Below, in pieces: positions 8,697 to 16,822 of a stretch of DNA of 64,000 bases. The stretch is from positions 3,038,001-3,102,000 of the forward strand of contig NZ_CP082322.1 of assembly GCF_019884725.1 (NCBI RefSeq), given 5' to 3'. A model generated the notes under the pieces. The model was not told the DNA's origin and made no database searches. It saw nothing but the letters and a program-made list of their open reading frames with translations. The stretch is from Leucobacter tenebrionis (lineage in GTDB: Bacteria > Actinomycetota > Actinomycetes > Actinomycetales > Microbacteriaceae). The position numbers and the translations under genes were made by a program. Within the stretch, counting starts at the first letter, position 1. Every line of letters begins with the position of its first letter.

Positions 8697-9659
8697 TCAC
8701 GGCCCTTCCGGATCGACGAGGCCGCGATCGGCCCAGAACGGTTCGACGCGGGCGCGGATCTCCTCGGCGCCCACGCGCTCGAGCAGTTCCAGACTGCCGA
8801 GGTTCGCCTCCAGCTGCGCCTCGCTCGAGGTGCCGAAGAGCGTCGTCGCCGTCGCCGGGTGCGTGAGCGTGAACGCGATCGCGAGCTGCGCGGGGGTGCC
8901 GCCCAGCTCCTCGGCGAGCTCCACGAAGGCCGGCACGTCGTCGATGATGCGCTGGCGGATCCCGCCCGGATCCCGACCCACCATGCGGTCCGTCTCGACC
9001 TTGCCCGCGAGGTAGCCGCCCTCCATCACGTCGGAGGCCTGCATCGAGAGCCCCTGCTGCCACAGCCGCGCGAACGGTTCGCCGTCGGGGATCGAGCGGC
9101 GCGAGACGCTGTACTTGAGCTGCGCGATCTCGGGGCGGGCGACACCCTCGGCCTCGGCGATGTCGAGCAGGGCCTGCACGTTCGCCGCCGACCAGTTGTT
9201 GACGCCCCACGCGCGGATCAGGCCGTCCCGGCGCAGCTCATCAAGGCTCAGGGCGATATCGCGCAGCTCCACGTCGTCGCGACGCAGATCGCCGAGGATC
9301 ACGAGGTCGGCGTGGTCGTCGCCGACGCGGAAGAGGGCGTTCTCGAGCTGCGGGCGGAATCCGCGATCCGCGTCCCACCCCTCGAGCCACAGCTTCTCCG
9401 AGAGCAGGTAGTCGTCGCGGCGCACACCCGCGGCGCGGATGATCGCAGAGAACAGCACGTCGGTGAACGCCGGCGGCATGCCGGGGGCGCCGTAGACGCC
9501 CACGTCGAACAGGTTGACGCCGCGGTCGATCGCGGTGCGCACCATCGCGACGGCATCCTCGAAGTGCATGCGGTCGTAGATGTGCCAGGAGCCGAGCGCG
9601 AAGATCGAGGTCTCGAGGTCGCTCAGTCCGATGCGGCGGCGGGGGATCGGGGTGTTCAT
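8697..9659 (-). CDS. Aldo/keto reductase family protein (copy 1)
   Basis: TIM-barrel protein of 320 residues in the AKR superfamily. It has the FALGSWHIYDR start, Asp52 and Tyr56 in FDVGVYG and Lys89 in SEKLW. The position that normally carries the catalytic His reads LVILGDL, so the tetrad is incomplete. It would use NADPH to reduce a carbonyl, or act as an AKR-fold isomerase or dehydratase. AAAGGA lies 6 bp before the ATG. It is second in the leftward operon, 27 bp after the alcohol dehydrogenase. A paralogue with the same change lies at 13571. Confidence 0.85.
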   Translation of the reverse strand: MNTPIPRRRIGLSDLETSIFALGSWHIYDRMHFEDAVAMVRTAIDRGVNLFDVGVYGAPGMPPAFTDVLFSAIIRAAGVRRDDYLLSEKLWLEGWDADRGFRPQLENALFRVGDDHADLVILGDLRRDDVELRDIALSLDELRRDGLIRAWGVNNWSAANVQALLDIAEAEGVARPEIAQLKYSVSRRSIPDGEPFARLWQQGLSMQASDVMEGGYLAGKVETDRMVGRDPGGIRQRIIDDVPAFVELAEELGGTPAQLAIAFTLTHPATATTLFGTSSEAQLEANLGSLELLERVGAEEIRARVEPFWADRGLVDPEGP

Positions 9660-9686
9660 GTCAGGTCCTTTCAGTGGAGTCGCGGA

Positions 9687-10826
9687 TCAGGCGGCGTCGA
9701 TCCGCGGATCGATCACGGCCTTGACCTCGCCCAGACGGTGCATGTTCGCGATCCTGTCCGAGGCCTCGGACAGGCCGCAGGGCGCGGAGAACAGCTCGTC
9801 CCAGGGGAAGCGGTCGGCGAAGGTGCGGAAGAACTCGATCGAGCGGTAGTAGTCGGAGACGTCGCCGTTGAGCGACCCCACGACGGTGAGCTCCTTGCCC
9901 ATGACGGTCGAGAGCGGGAACGGGTCGCCCGCGGGGCCGGTCGAGCCGACGATCGCCACGGTGGCGCGCTGCGCCGCCATGGCCACGGCCTCGGGTCCGA
10001 TACTCGGGGCGCCCGCGAAGTCGAGCACGAGATCCGCGCCCTGCCCGTCGGTGATCTCCATGACCCGCGCGATCGTCGCCTCCGATCCGCCGGGCTTGCC
10101 GTCAGCCCCGGGGGCGCCGATGTCGACCGTGTGGGTCGCGCCGAAGCGCTTCGCCAGCTCGAGCCGCGCGGCGGGCGCCCCGACCGTGACGACGGTGCCG
10201 GCCCCCGAGATGCTCGCGACGGCCGTGGCGAACAGGCCCAGTGCGCCCGAGCCCTGCACGACCACGCGCGATCCGGCGCGCACGCCGCCCGCCCGATCGA
10301 AGGCCCGCAGCACGGTCTTCGCCGCGCAGCCGGCCGCCGAGGCCCACGTGTCCTTCACCTCGGCCGGCAGCCGCAGCTTCTGGGCGCCGGGGGTGACGTA
10401 GGCGTAGTCGGAGAGCCCGGCGGTGGCGTAGGGCGGCACGTCGCTGCGCTGCAGGAAGCCGTAGCCGCGCTTGGAGCAGGCGTTCGGCTGGCGCAGCACG
10501 GTGCAACCGAAGCACTCGCCGCACACCGACTCCGACCAGCCGAGGCGGTCCCCGACCGCGATGGGCTCGCCGAGGGCGTCGGTCGTGCCCTCGCCGACCG
10601 CGACGACCTCGCCGACCATCTCGTGCCCGAGCACCATCGGCAGCATGCCGGGGAAGCTCATCTTGCCCGCCCAGATCTCGATGTCGGTGCCGCAGAGGGT
10701 AGTGCAGGTGATGCGCACGAGCGCCGCGCCGGGTTCGATGCGCTCCGGCAGAGGCAGGTCCTGCATCTCGAGGGGGCGCCCGTGCTCGGTGAGCACCGCG
10801 GCGCGGGTGGACGTGGGGATCGTCAT
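9687..10826 (-). CDS. Zinc-dependent medium-chain alcohol dehydrogenase
   Basis: MDR-superfamily alcohol dehydrogenase of 379 residues. Catalytic zinc ligands are the Cys in TTLCGTD and the His in GHEMVGEV. Structural zinc ligands form C-x2-C-x2-C-x7-C in CGECFGCTVLRQPNAC. The Rossmann loop reads VVVQGSGALGLF. I use the ATG at 10826, which has GGAG 6 bp upstream, rather than the ATG 12 bp earlier. It is the first gene of the eight-gene leftward operon and is divergent from an amidohydrolase. It probably oxidises an alcohol to the aldehyde or ketone; the substrate is unknown. Confidence 0.92.
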   Translation of the reverse strand: MTIPTSTRAAVLTEHGRPLEMQDLPLPERIEPGAALVRITCTTLCGTDIEIWAGKMSFPGMLPMVLGHEMVGEVVAVGEGTTDALGEPIAVGDRLGWSESVCGECFGCTVLRQPNACSKRGYGFLQRSDVPPYATAGLSDYAYVTPGAQKLRLPAEVKDTWASAAGCAAKTVLRAFDRAGGVRAGSRVVVQGSGALGLFATAVASISGAGTVVTVGAPAARLELAKRFGATHTVDIGAPGADGKPGGSEATIARVMEITDGQGADLVLDFAGAPSIGPEAVAMAAQRATVAIVGSTGPAGDPFPLSTVMGKELTVVGSLNGDVSDYYRSIEFFRTFADRFPWDELFSAPCGLSEASDRIANMHRLGEVKAVIDPRIDAA

Positions 10827-10891
10827 CGAATGCTCCATTCCGTGGGTGTCGGCATGGCGTCGTTGCCCGACTGCCGAGGATGTGGTTTTAT

Positions 10892-10905
10892 TCTACATAC
10901 GTTGA
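10892..10905. promoter_or_regulatory. Candidate TetR operator, TCTAC-N4-GTAGA family
   Basis: TCTAC-ATAC-GTTGA (one mismatch from the palindrome), flanked by GTTT and AAAC, in the divergent gap between the alcohol dehydrogenase operon and the amidohydrolase. It matches the elements at 13495, 16685, 16736, 20990 and 31662. Confidence 0.55.
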
Positions 10906-11005
10906 CCCAAACGGGAAGCCCGATTCGCCGATGCGATGCAGGCGCCGAACCGAGAGTCGCGAAATCGCGAGGTCGCGAGAGAATTCATCGAGACGGAGTG
11001 CATCC

Positions 11006-12478
11006 ATGGCGCAGTGCAGTGACACATCCTCGGGCGGGGCGTGCGAGCCGGGCGAGGTCGCCCCCTCCGTCGCGGCCGGTCGGGCCGACCTCGTGCTGCG
11101 CGGCGGAACCGTGCTGACCATGACCGAGGGGAGCGGCGGCGCAGGGGCAGGCGCGGGCGACCGCGCCGAGGCCGTCGCGGTCGTCGGCGGGCGCATCGCG
11201 GCCGTCGGATCCGACGCCGAGATCGAGCCGCTGATCGGCCCCGGCACCCGGGTCGTCGAGCTCGCGGGCCGCGCGCTGCTGCCGGGCATCAACGACTCCC
11301 ACCTGCACGCCACCTGGCTCGGCGCGCGCTGGCCGCACACGTTCTTCGGCGCTCCGGATCCCGAAACCGCCGCGAAGGTGAGCGGGATGCTCGCGCCGGA
11401 TCGGGCCTCGCGCCGCGCCGCGATCCTCGCTGCCGGCCGCATGCTCTCCGAACTCGGCATCACCAGCTACACCGAGCCCGGCATCGGCCCGGGGGAGGAC
11501 GACGGCGAGACCGGGTGCTTCCACAGCGAGGTGCTCGACGTCTACCGCGAGCTCGCCGCGGCCGGCGAACTGCGCCAGCGGGTCACCATGCTGGCCCTCT
11601 ACGGAGTGCTCGACGGCCCGTGCGACGTCGACACCGTGCTCGCCGGCATCCGCGAGCGGGCGGCAGCTGATCCCGAACCCGATCCCGCGTGGCTCAACGT
11701 CCCCGGCGTGAAGATCTTCGGTGATCTCATCCCGCTCTCGCGCCAGGCGTGGACCTCGCACCCCTACGACGACGGCACCCACGGCGACCTGCTCGTGCAC
11801 GGCGACACCGTCGAGCAGAAGGCCGAGCGGCTCGCCGAGATGATCCGCGCGGCCCACGCGGCGGGCCTGCAGATCGGCCTCCACGCCACCGGCGACCGCA
11901 CGATCCAGGTCGCGCTCGACGCGATCGCCGAGGCCGCGGCCGTGCCCGGCGCCCCCTCGTCGCACGAGCTCGGCCACGTCATGATCCACGGCGACCTCGC
12001 GACCGAGGCCCAGGTGCGGCGCATGGCCGAGCTGGGCGTCTGGCTCAATACCCAGCCCGGCATCGCCGCCATCACTCGCGACTGGCTCGCGAGCATGATG
12101 GGCGACGCCGTGGCCGACAGCGCCTGGCAGCTCGGCGCCGCGCTCGACGCGGGTGTGCTCGTGCTCTCGTCGGACTCGCCGATCCTCGGATTCGACTGGC
12201 GGCGGTGGATCGCCGACGCCGACGCCCGCATCGTCGCGATGGGCGGATCAGCTATGCCGGAAGCGGCGCGGGACCGCCTGCATCGGCTGCTGCGCGCCTA
12301 CACCGCGGTGCCCGCCGCGCAGGACCGCGCCGCCGCGTGGAAGGGCACGATCGAGACGGGCAAGGTCGCCGACCTCGTCGTACTGGCGCGCGACCCCTTC
12401 GAGGTCGGCGCCGCGGCGCTGCCCGAGGTGCCCGTCGATCTCACGGTGCTCGACGGGCGGGTCGTGTTCGAGCGGTAG
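11006..12478 (+). CDS. Amidohydrolase family 3 (YtcJ-like) protein
   Basis: Metal-dependent amidohydrolase of 490 residues with a beta-sandwich and TIM-barrel layout. It starts with ADLVLRGGTVLTM, has the metal motif DSHLHA after LPGIN, then HATGD, HVMIHGD and LSSDSPILG with the late Asp, and closes with the composite strand VADLVVLARDPFE. It hydrolyses a C-N bond; substrates of the YtcJ group are mostly unknown. The start at 11006 has GGAG 7 bp upstream. It is divergent from the alcohol dehydrogenase operon and shares an operator-like site with it. It is one of three such genes in the window. Confidence 0.9.
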   Translation: MAQCSDTSSGGACEPGEVAPSVAAGRADLVLRGGTVLTMTEGSGGAGAGAGDRAEAVAVVGGRIAAVGSDAEIEPLIGPGTRVVELAGRALLPGINDSHLHATWLGARWPHTFFGAPDPETAAKVSGMLAPDRASRRAAILAAGRMLSELGITSYTEPGIGPGEDDGETGCFHSEVLDVYRELAAAGELRQRVTMLALYGVLDGPCDVDTVLAGIRERAAADPEPDPAWLNVPGVKIFGDLIPLSRQAWTSHPYDDGTHGDLLVHGDTVEQKAERLAEMIRAAHAAGLQIGLHATGDRTIQVALDAIAEAAAVPGAPSSHELGHVMIHGDLATEAQVRRMAELGVWLNTQPGIAAITRDWLASMMGDAVADSAWQLGAALDAGVLVLSSDSPILGFDWRRWIADADARIVAMGGSAMPEAARDRLHRLLRAYTAVPAAQDRAAAWKGTIETGKVADLVVLARDPFEVGAAALPEVPVDLTVLDGRVVFER

Positions 12479-12538
12479 GCGGCGCGCTCTCGTGTGCGCC
12501 GACGCCGACGCGGACTCCGACGCCGATGCCGACGCCGA

Positions 12539-12596
12539 CGCGGAGTCCCATCCTGCTGATATTCCTCGGGTGGAAGCAGCAGTTCGGGACTCCGCG
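12539..12596. repeat. Intergenic palindrome, GCGGAGTC family, copy 1
   Basis: Arms CGCGGAGTCCC (12539-12549) and GGGACTCCGCG (12586-12596), with an inner TGCTG/CAGCA pair. It lies between convergent genes. The right arm TTCGGGACTCCGCGTTT matches the right arm at 15775. On either side are low-complexity CCGACG and GGTGCC runs (12500-12540, 12602-12650). Confidence 0.8.
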
Positions 12597-12673
12597 TTTT
12601 CGTGCCGGTGTCGGTGCCGGTTCGGGTGCCGGTGCAGGTGCCGGGTGCAGGCGCGGACACCGGGTGCCCAGGC

Positions 12674-13450
12674 TCAGGTGAGCAGCTGGCCGCCGTCCAC
12701 AGCGAGACTCACTCCGGTGATGTGCCCGGCGTCGGTGCTCGCCAGGAACACCACCGAGGGTGCGATGTCGGTGGTCTTCGCGAGGTCGCCGAGCGGGATC
12801 CGGCTCGACCAGGCCTCGCGTGCCGCCGATCCCTCGGGCATCCCCATCTCGAGCATCGGCGTGAGCACGGGCCCTGGGGCGACCGCGTTGACGCGGATGC
12901 CGTGGGCGGCCAGCTCGATCGCCGCCCAGCGGGTCACGGAGTCGACCGCTGCCTTGCTCGACTCGTAGGCGCCCATGCCCGGGGTCGGCTGGCGTCCGCC
13001 GATCGATGAGATGTTGACGATCGCGCCACCGCCGCCGGCCGCGATACGGTGCCTTGCGAACGCCTGGATCATGTTGAAGGTACCGATCACGTTCACTTCG
13101 AGGATCGAGCGGTAGGCGTCGGGTTCGAGCTCGGTCACAGCTCCGTGCACCGACAGGATCCCGGCGTTGTTGACGAGCACGTCGACGCCGCCCCGCTCGG
13201 CGAGGTCGTTCAGCGCGGCGGCGACGGCTGCGGCGTCGGTGATGTCGAGCGCGAGGGCCTCGGCGCCGAGTTCCGGTGCCGCCGCGGTCACCGCTGCGGC
13301 ATCGCGATCGGCGAGGATCGCGCGGTCCCCGGCGGCGATGAAGGCCCGGGCGATGCTCTGCCCGATCCCGCCGGCGCCGCCGGTGATGAGGACGGTGCGG
13401 GGTTCAGCGCTGCCCGGGCTGGGGGTGGGGGTGGGCGCGGATGAGGTCAC
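12674..13450 (-). CDS. Short-chain dehydrogenase/reductase
   Basis: Classical SDR of 258 residues. The cofactor loop is TGGAGGIG, followed by NNAG, Ser in NISSIGG and the Tyr/Lys pair in YESSK. The C-terminus has VDGGQLL. It oxidises an alcohol or reduces a ketone with NAD(P)(H). The GTG at 13450 has AAGGAG 5 bp upstream; the first 16 residues are a Ser/Pro-rich extension. It is divergent from the second aldo/keto reductase, with an operator-like palindrome between them. Confidence 0.92.
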   Translation of the reverse strand: MTSSAPTPTPSPGSAEPRTVLITGGAGGIGQSIARAFIAAGDRAILADRDAAAVTAAAPELGAEALALDITDAAAVAAALNDLAERGGVDVLVNNAGILSVHGAVTELEPDAYRSILEVNVIGTFNMIQAFARHRIAAGGGGAIVNISSIGGRQPTPGMGAYESSKAAVDSVTRWAAIELAAHGIRVNAVAPGPVLTPMLEMGMPEGSAAREAWSSRIPLGDLAKTTDIAPSVVFLASTDAGHITGVSLAVDGGQLLT

Positions 13451-13494
13451 GGTGACTCCTTCGTCGGTCGGATGCGAGAGTGGATCGTTCGCGA

Positions 13495-13522
13495 TTTATA
13501 TTATACGATCGTAGAAAATAAA
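13495..13522. promoter_or_regulatory. Candidate TetR operator, TCTAC-N4-GTAGA family
   Basis: Two 12-bp arms around GATC match at 10 of 12 positions; the core is TATAC-GATC-GTAGA with flanking TTTAT and ATAAA. It is centred in the 120-bp divergent gap between the SDR and the second aldo/keto reductase. Confidence 0.65.
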
Positions 13523-13570
13523 CGGCAACGGCTCGGCGGAGCCGAAGTCTCGAACTGCGAGGAGGCGGTT

Positions 13571-14596
13571 GTGGAGTTCAACGGCAAGGTTCCCACTCGG
13601 AAGCTCGGGCCCGGCGGGCCGGAGGTGCCGGTCTTCGCGCTCGGCTCCTGGAATATCTGGGACCGCATGGAGGCGGCGGATCGCCGTGCGCTGATGAGCC
13701 GGGCCGTCGAGGCGGGATCGGCGTTCTTCGACGTGGCCTACTACAACATGGGGCCGCATGCCGAGGCCTCGCGCACCGACCTGCTCTTCGGTGAGACGAT
13801 TCGGGATCTCGGCCTTGCGCGCTCCGACTATCAGCTCTGCGGCAAGCTCTGGCTGTGGGAGTACCCCGATACCGGCTTCGCGAGCCAGATGGATGTCTCG
13901 CTCGAGCGCATCGGCGCCGGGGCCGGCGGACCCGAGAGCTTCGACACGGTCGTCGTGGGCGACTTCATGGGCGACATCGATATCGCCCAGGTGGTGCGCG
14001 ACGTGCAGGCGGAGATCGACCGCGGCAGCTTCGCCAGCTGGGGGGTCAACAACTGGCCGGCCGAGTCGCTGCAGCTCGCGCTCGACACGGCGACCGCCGA
14101 GGGGCTGACCCCGCCGAGCTTCGCCCAGCTCAAGTACGGGCTCGTGCGCCGCAGCATGGCCGAGGGGGAGTTCTACGGGCGCTGGTTCGAGAACGGCACG
14201 CTCGCGCTGCAGGCATCGGACGCCTTCGAGGGCGGGATCCTGGTCGGCAAGCTCAGCCCCGCCCGCAAGATCGGCGCCGACGTCGGGGGGATCCGCGAGC
14301 GCATCGTCGCGGCCTACCCGCGCGTCGCCGAGATCGCCGCATCGTTCGACGCGACGCCCGCGCAGCTCGGCATCGCGTTCTGCCTCGCGAACCCCGCGAC
14401 CGCGAACGTGCTCTTCGGGGCCTCGAGCGTGCGGCAGCTCGACGACAACCTCGGCGCGATCTCGCTGCTCGATCGCGTGGGCGCGCAGCGGATCCGCGAG
14501 GCCACCGCGGAGCTCTGGCTCGACCGCGAGGTGCGGGCAGACGGGGTCTGGGAGTCCCCTGCGCCCCCTGCGTCACCTGCGCCCCCTGCCGCGTAG
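13571..14596 (+). CDS. Aldo/keto reductase family protein (copy 2)
   Basis: AKR-fold protein of 341 residues, paralogous to the gene at 8697 (shared FALGSW-x-I-x-DRM, GVNNW, ATPAQLGIAF-like and FGASS). Asp54, Tyr57/58 and Lys92 are present. The catalytic His position reads VVVGDF, as in its paralogue. The GTG at 13571 has AGGAGG 5 bp upstream. The C-terminus ends in a Pro/Ala repeat tail. It probably reduces or rearranges a carbonyl compound; the missing His argues for an unusual reaction. Confidence 0.85.
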   Translation: MEFNGKVPTRKLGPGGPEVPVFALGSWNIWDRMEAADRRALMSRAVEAGSAFFDVAYYNMGPHAEASRTDLLFGETIRDLGLARSDYQLCGKLWLWEYPDTGFASQMDVSLERIGAGAGGPESFDTVVVGDFMGDIDIAQVVRDVQAEIDRGSFASWGVNNWPAESLQLALDTATAEGLTPPSFAQLKYGLVRRSMAEGEFYGRWFENGTLALQASDAFEGGILVGKLSPARKIGADVGGIRERIVAAYPRVAEIAASFDATPAQLGIAFCLANPATANVLFGASSVRQLDDNLGAISLLDRVGAQRIREATAELWLDREVRADGVWESPAPPASPAPPAA

Positions 14597-14625
14597 GGGT
14601 GGACGCCCGCCGACCCTCCCCATGG

Positions 14626-14687
14626 ATCGCGGAGTCTCAAATTGCGGGGTCGAGGGCGGGGTAAGCCGCAGATTGACACTCCGCGAT
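14626..14687. repeat. Intergenic palindrome, GCGGAGTC family, copy 2
   Basis: Arms at 14626-14647 and 14666-14687 match at 19 of 22 positions, and the left arm reads ATCGCGGAGTCTCAAATTGC. It lies upstream of the AbiEi/Vsr-like gene. The rest of the gap to 14819 shows nothing I can name. Confidence 0.75.
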
Positions 14688-14819
14688 TGAGGGGTTGGGG
14701 CGGATCGAGCGTGCGGTACTTCGCTCACATCTGGCCGAGATCGACCGGATGATTCGAATCGACCCGGGATGCGGTGGATAACCCGTTCCAGGCGCCGACG
14801 CCGGGGCAGGATGCTGGGC

Positions 14820-15743
14820 ATGCCTCGCGATCCCTCACCCCTCCCTCCGCACCTCGCCGGTGCGCCGTTCACGGTGAGCGCTGCGCTCGCGTCAGGGGTG
14901 CCGCCCCATCGGCTGCGATGCGGAGACCTGCAGCGGGAGTTCCACGGCGTGCGAGCACCTCGCTCTGAACTGCGGGGGCTGTCGGATCGCTGCCGCCTGC
15001 TGCTGACGGGCAAGCCCGAGAACTGGGCCATCGGTGGAGCCACCGCGGCGCGGCTGCACGGGCTGCCCCTGCCGAGAGAGCTCGAGACCGACACCCGTCT
15101 GCACGTGGTCGCGATCGGCGGTGCGAACGCTCCCGACGGAAGGGGATTGTGCGGTTCGCGTACGAAACGCGCGCTGCCGGTCGTGATGAAGAACGGAGTG
15201 AGGGTGCTCGCTCCGGAGTATGCCTGGGCATCGCTGGCGGGGCTGGTGTGGAGCGACGTGGCACTGCTCGTCGCCGGCGAGCGACTGTGGGATCGATTCG
15301 AGCCGCTGGTGTCGGTCGATGCCGTCGATGCCATGCTCGGAGACCTGCGCAACTGGAAGGGCATCGCTCGTTTGAGGGCGGCCAGGGTCCGTATGATGCC
15401 GGGTACGCACTCACCGCGGGAGACGCGGCTGCGGCTTCGTCTCGAGGACGACGGGGTGCCGACGGGTGTTCCGAACGGGCGGATCGAGCTCGTGGGTGGT
15501 GAGGTGTTCTACGGCGATCTCGTGCTGTACGAGTACCGGCTGGTCTTCGAATACGACGGCGAGTATCACGGGGAGGAAGCCCAACGCGGGCGAGACGCGA
15601 GGCGTCTCAACGCGCTCGGCTCCGAGGGGTGGCTGCCGGTGTGCTTCACGCGATACGACAGCTTCAGCAGTCAGCTGCGGCAGGCGCGCCGGGCGCTGCG
15701 CTCACGGGGTTGGTATCCCACCGGAGAAAACGCGGAGTCCTGA
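14820..15743 (+). CDS. AbiEi-N-like/Vsr-type (DUF559-like) endonuclease-fold protein
   Basis: Protein of 307 residues in a family common in Microbacteriaceae. The N-terminus has the shape of the AbiEi antitoxin winged-helix region (PFTVSAALASGVPPHRLR, then the GATAARLHGLPLP motif). The C-terminus looks like a Vsr/DUF559 endonuclease fold: ETRLRLRLED, YGDLVLYEYRLVFEYDGEYH with the acidic residues spaced as in PD-(D/E)XK (given here as positions about 226-268), and a final LNALGSEGWLPVCFT. I chose the ATG at 14820; an ATG 9 bp earlier is possible. Palindromes of one family lie on both sides, and the stop codon is inside the downstream one. The function is unknown: nuclease, solitary antitoxin or repeat-associated protein. 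Confidence 0.7.
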   Translation: MPRDPSPLPPHLAGAPFTVSAALASGVPPHRLRCGDLQREFHGVRAPRSELRGLSDRCRLLLTGKPENWAIGGATAARLHGLPLPRELETDTRLHVVAIGGANAPDGRGLCGSRTKRALPVVMKNGVRVLAPEYAWASLAGLVWSDVALLVAGERLWDRFEPLVSVDAVDAMLGDLRNWKGIARLRAARVRMMPGTHSPRETRLRLRLEDDGVPTGVPNGRIELVGGEVFYGDLVLYEYRLVFEYDGEYHGEEAQRGRDARRLNALGSEGWLPVCFTRYDSFSSQLRQARRALRSRGWYPTGENAES

Positions 15744-15791
15744 ATTGCGGGTTCGGGTGGTGGTGATCCCGCAATTCGGGACTCCGCGTTT
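15728..15791. repeat. Intergenic palindrome, GCGGAGTC family, copy 3
   Basis: Two 24-bp arms (15728-15751, 15768-15791) with one G-U type mismatch enclose a 16-nt loop. The left arm contains the last codons and stop of the AbiEi/Vsr-like gene. It lies at a convergent gene end (15743 and 15850), so it can also act as a bidirectional terminator. Confidence 0.88.
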
Positions 15792-15849
15792 CCTGGGGGC
15801 GGGGGAGGATGACTGGGGAAGGTGAGGGAGATGTGTAAGGGTACTGCGC

Positions 15850-16572
15850 TTATCCCTTGAGGAAGCGGATCGCCGCCTCCCTGAACTCCGTGCTGTCGAG
15901 TGCACCGCGGTGGTCTCCGGGCACGCGTGTGAGGGAGCCGTCGGGCAGCGCGTCGGCGAGATCCTCGATGCCCTGCGTCATCTGGTCGTCGCTGCCGGCG
16001 ACGAGCAGCGTGGGCACGGCGGGGGCCGCGGACTGCGGCGCGAAGGGTTCGCTGGCGAGGCCCGGGATCAGCCTGGCGAGCGACGCGGTGTCGCGGCCCG
16101 GCGCGGAGATCATGCCGGCCATCATCCCGACGAGCGGGTTGCCGGGCTCGGCGCCGGCGAGGGCCGCGTCGAGTTCGGCGGGATCCACCGCGGTGAACGG
16201 CTCGAGCGGGCTCACCCCTCCGAGCACCATGCGCCGCACGCGGGGCGAGGCCGCAGGCAGCTCCCACGCGAGCCTGCCGCCGAGGGAATACCCGATCACG
16301 TCGAATGCGCCCTCCGGGGCGATGCCGGAGACGCTGTCGAGGATCGCGGCGACCACCGCCGAGGTGGTGGCCTCGGCGGAGGACTCGACGGCCGGGCTCT
16401 CGCCGTGTCCGGGGAGGTCGATCGCGATGACCGAGCGCCCGGCCGCGTTCAGTGTCTCGGGCCAGCCGGTCGCGAGGAAGTCCTCGGCGGCGCTCGACGC
16501 GAAGCCGTGGACCAGCACGACGGGCGGCAGGTCGCTCTCGGGTACGGGGAAGTGGTGGGCTGCGAGAACCAT
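15850..16572 (-). CDS. Alpha/beta hydrolase
   Basis: Classical alpha/beta-fold hydrolase of 240 residues. It has the VLVHGFASS oxyanion strand, DLPGHGES, the nucleophile Ser in GYSLGG, the acid in AGSDDQ and the His in GDHRG. It is of the size of C-C bond hydrolases and small esterases such as MenH and BphD relatives. The ATG at 16572 has GAAAGG upstream. It is divergent from the methyltransferase and shares two operator-like sites with it. The substrate is not evident. Confidence 0.9.
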   Translation of the reverse strand: MVLAAHHFPVPESDLPPVVLVHGFASSAAEDFLATGWPETLNAAGRSVIAIDLPGHGESPAVESSAEATTSAVVAAILDSVSGIAPEGAFDVIGYSLGGRLAWELPAASPRVRRMVLGGVSPLEPFTAVDPAELDAALAGAEPGNPLVGMMAGMISAPGRDTASLARLIPGLASEPFAPQSAAPAVPTLLVAGSDDQMTQGIEDLADALPDGSLTRVPGDHRGALDSTEFREAAIRFLKG

Positions 16573-16684
16573 TGGAAAGCCTTTCGACGGTGAAGGGTGG
16601 GGTCTGGGGGAGCGGGCCGGGGCGATCGGCGCGATCCCGCATCGCACGGTTCGGGATCGCGGCAGTCGGCGATCCCGAACCCCG

Positions 16685-16710
16685 TTATTTTCTATGGTAG
16701 TAGAAAATAA
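16685..16710. promoter_or_regulatory. Candidate TetR operator, perfect 10-bp inverted repeat
   Basis: TTATTTTCTA and TAGAAAATAA form perfect arms around TGGTAG. This is the strongest example of the TCTAC-N4-GTAGA family, in the divergent gap between the hydrolase and the methyltransferase. Confidence 0.75.
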
Positions 16711-16735
16711 GCCATCGGGCGCTGGACTTTTTATG

Positions 16736-16749
16736 TCTACGTCTGTAGA
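16736..16749. promoter_or_regulatory. Second candidate operator, TCTAC-GTCT-GTAGA
   Basis: Exact TCTAC-N4-GTAGA palindrome 45 bp (between centres) from the one at 16685, nearer the methyltransferase start. Two sites in one gap suggest control of both divergent genes. Confidence 0.65.
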
Positions 16750-16822
16750 GTTTCCGCAGGCCACACCACGGACACCGTCGTCCCGCTCGCGGGGCGGCCC
16801 TGAATCGCAAGGAACGACTCGC

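Noticed and set aside
12500-12540. CCGACG repeats as a coding low-complexity region
   Set aside because: They lie after the amidohydrolase stop and before a convergent gene, with no start, SD or domain.
14750-14770. GATTCGAATCGACCC resembling a tRNA T-arm
   Set aside because: No acceptor stem, anticodon arm or D-arm could be found around it.
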